64,000 nt of DNA from Euptelea pleiosperma (Eukaryota > Streptophyta > Magnoliopsida > Ranunculales > Eupteleaceae): the NCBI GenBank assembly GCA_035048495.1, contig CM068542.1, positions 37,167,109 through 37,231,108 on the forward strand, given 5' to 3'. The position numbers were made by a program, and so were the translations under genes. The stretch's first letter is position 1, and each line of letters opens with the position of its first letter. Positions 63,800 through 64,000 of this stretch are shown in pieces. The notes below the pieces were generated by a model. The model saw nothing but the letters and a program-made list of their open reading frames with translations, searched no databases and was not told the DNA's origin.

Positions 63800-64000
63800 T
63801 TTAAAAATTTCGCATTGAAGCTTGTGAGGCTTATGCCTTGAGGCAGGGCATAGGGTCCTGGTCCTGGCCTTGAAGTTTAAGCCTTGACTGGTTTTTAAGA
63901 GGCTTGCGCCTCACGCAATTGAGGCTTAAGCCTCGGCAATACAGGCACATACATGGGTCAAACCTATAAAAAATTGTTTCATTTGTTTTTTCCCTTTTTC
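63800..64000. repeat. Word-repetitive element of GAGGCTTAAGCCT units (runs to the window edge)
   Basis: Begins near GTGTTTTAAAAATTTCGC and is packed with GAGGCTTA, AAGCCTTG, GCGCCTCA and TTGAGGC words in both orientations. It lies in the second intron of the fucosyltransferase gene. The right end is at about 63960 or beyond the window. Confidence 0.6.

Overview
The window is nuclear DNA of a flowering plant. The evidence is plant-only genes (an HSFB1/TBF1-type heat-shock factor with its conserved upstream ORF, a COR27/COR28-type clock and cold regulator, a core alpha-1,3-fucosyltransferase), small GT-AG exons in long introns, Ty1/copia elements primed by initiator-Met tRNA, and many MITEs. 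I cannot name the species; a eudicot or early-diverging angiosperm is plausible. All four host genes are on the + strand.

Layout. (1) 213-30710: the last eight exons of an NDR (Tricornered-like) AGC protein kinase; earlier exons lie left of the window. Its introns hold three copia elements, all antisense to the gene: 3819-10999 (carrying a nested 1.84 kb solo LTR), 11909-17516, and 25476-29714 (integrase region deleted). LINE remnants, older LTR debris and word-repetitive elements fill the rest. (2) 34181-39581: a five-exon COR27/COR28-like gene with an evening element and a palindromic G-box upstream. (3) 39582-46800: a gene-free stretch with LINE debris and foldback MITEs. (4) 46803-48939: an HSFB1/TBF1 orthologue with a perfect three-unit heat-shock element, two upstream ORFs (the second with a C-terminus like that of Arabidopsis TBF1 uORF2), and the intron typical of the HSF DNA-binding domain. 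(5) 48940-54890: gene-free, with MITEs and LTR-like repeats. (6) 54891-60421: a complete 5.53 kb Mutator-like element (MULE) with terminal inverted repeats of about 110 bp and an imperfect 9-bp target duplication. It carries a decayed transposase with SWIM finger, followed in the same frame by an OTU protease-like domain whose catalytic Cys position is Trp. (7) 60789-64000: the first two exons of a FUT11/FucTA-type fucosyltransferase that runs off the right edge.

The host genes are not an operon or cluster; each has its own promoter. What ties the window together is transposon history. One foldback MITE family appears about ten times around the COR27-like, HSFB1 and FUT genes, the MULE sits inside one of these MITEs, and several elements are built from short self-complementary words. 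The points most worth following are the TBF1-type upstream ORFs, the MULE with its fused but apparently inactive OTU domain, the integrase-less copia element with near-identical LTRs, and the word-repetitive elements.
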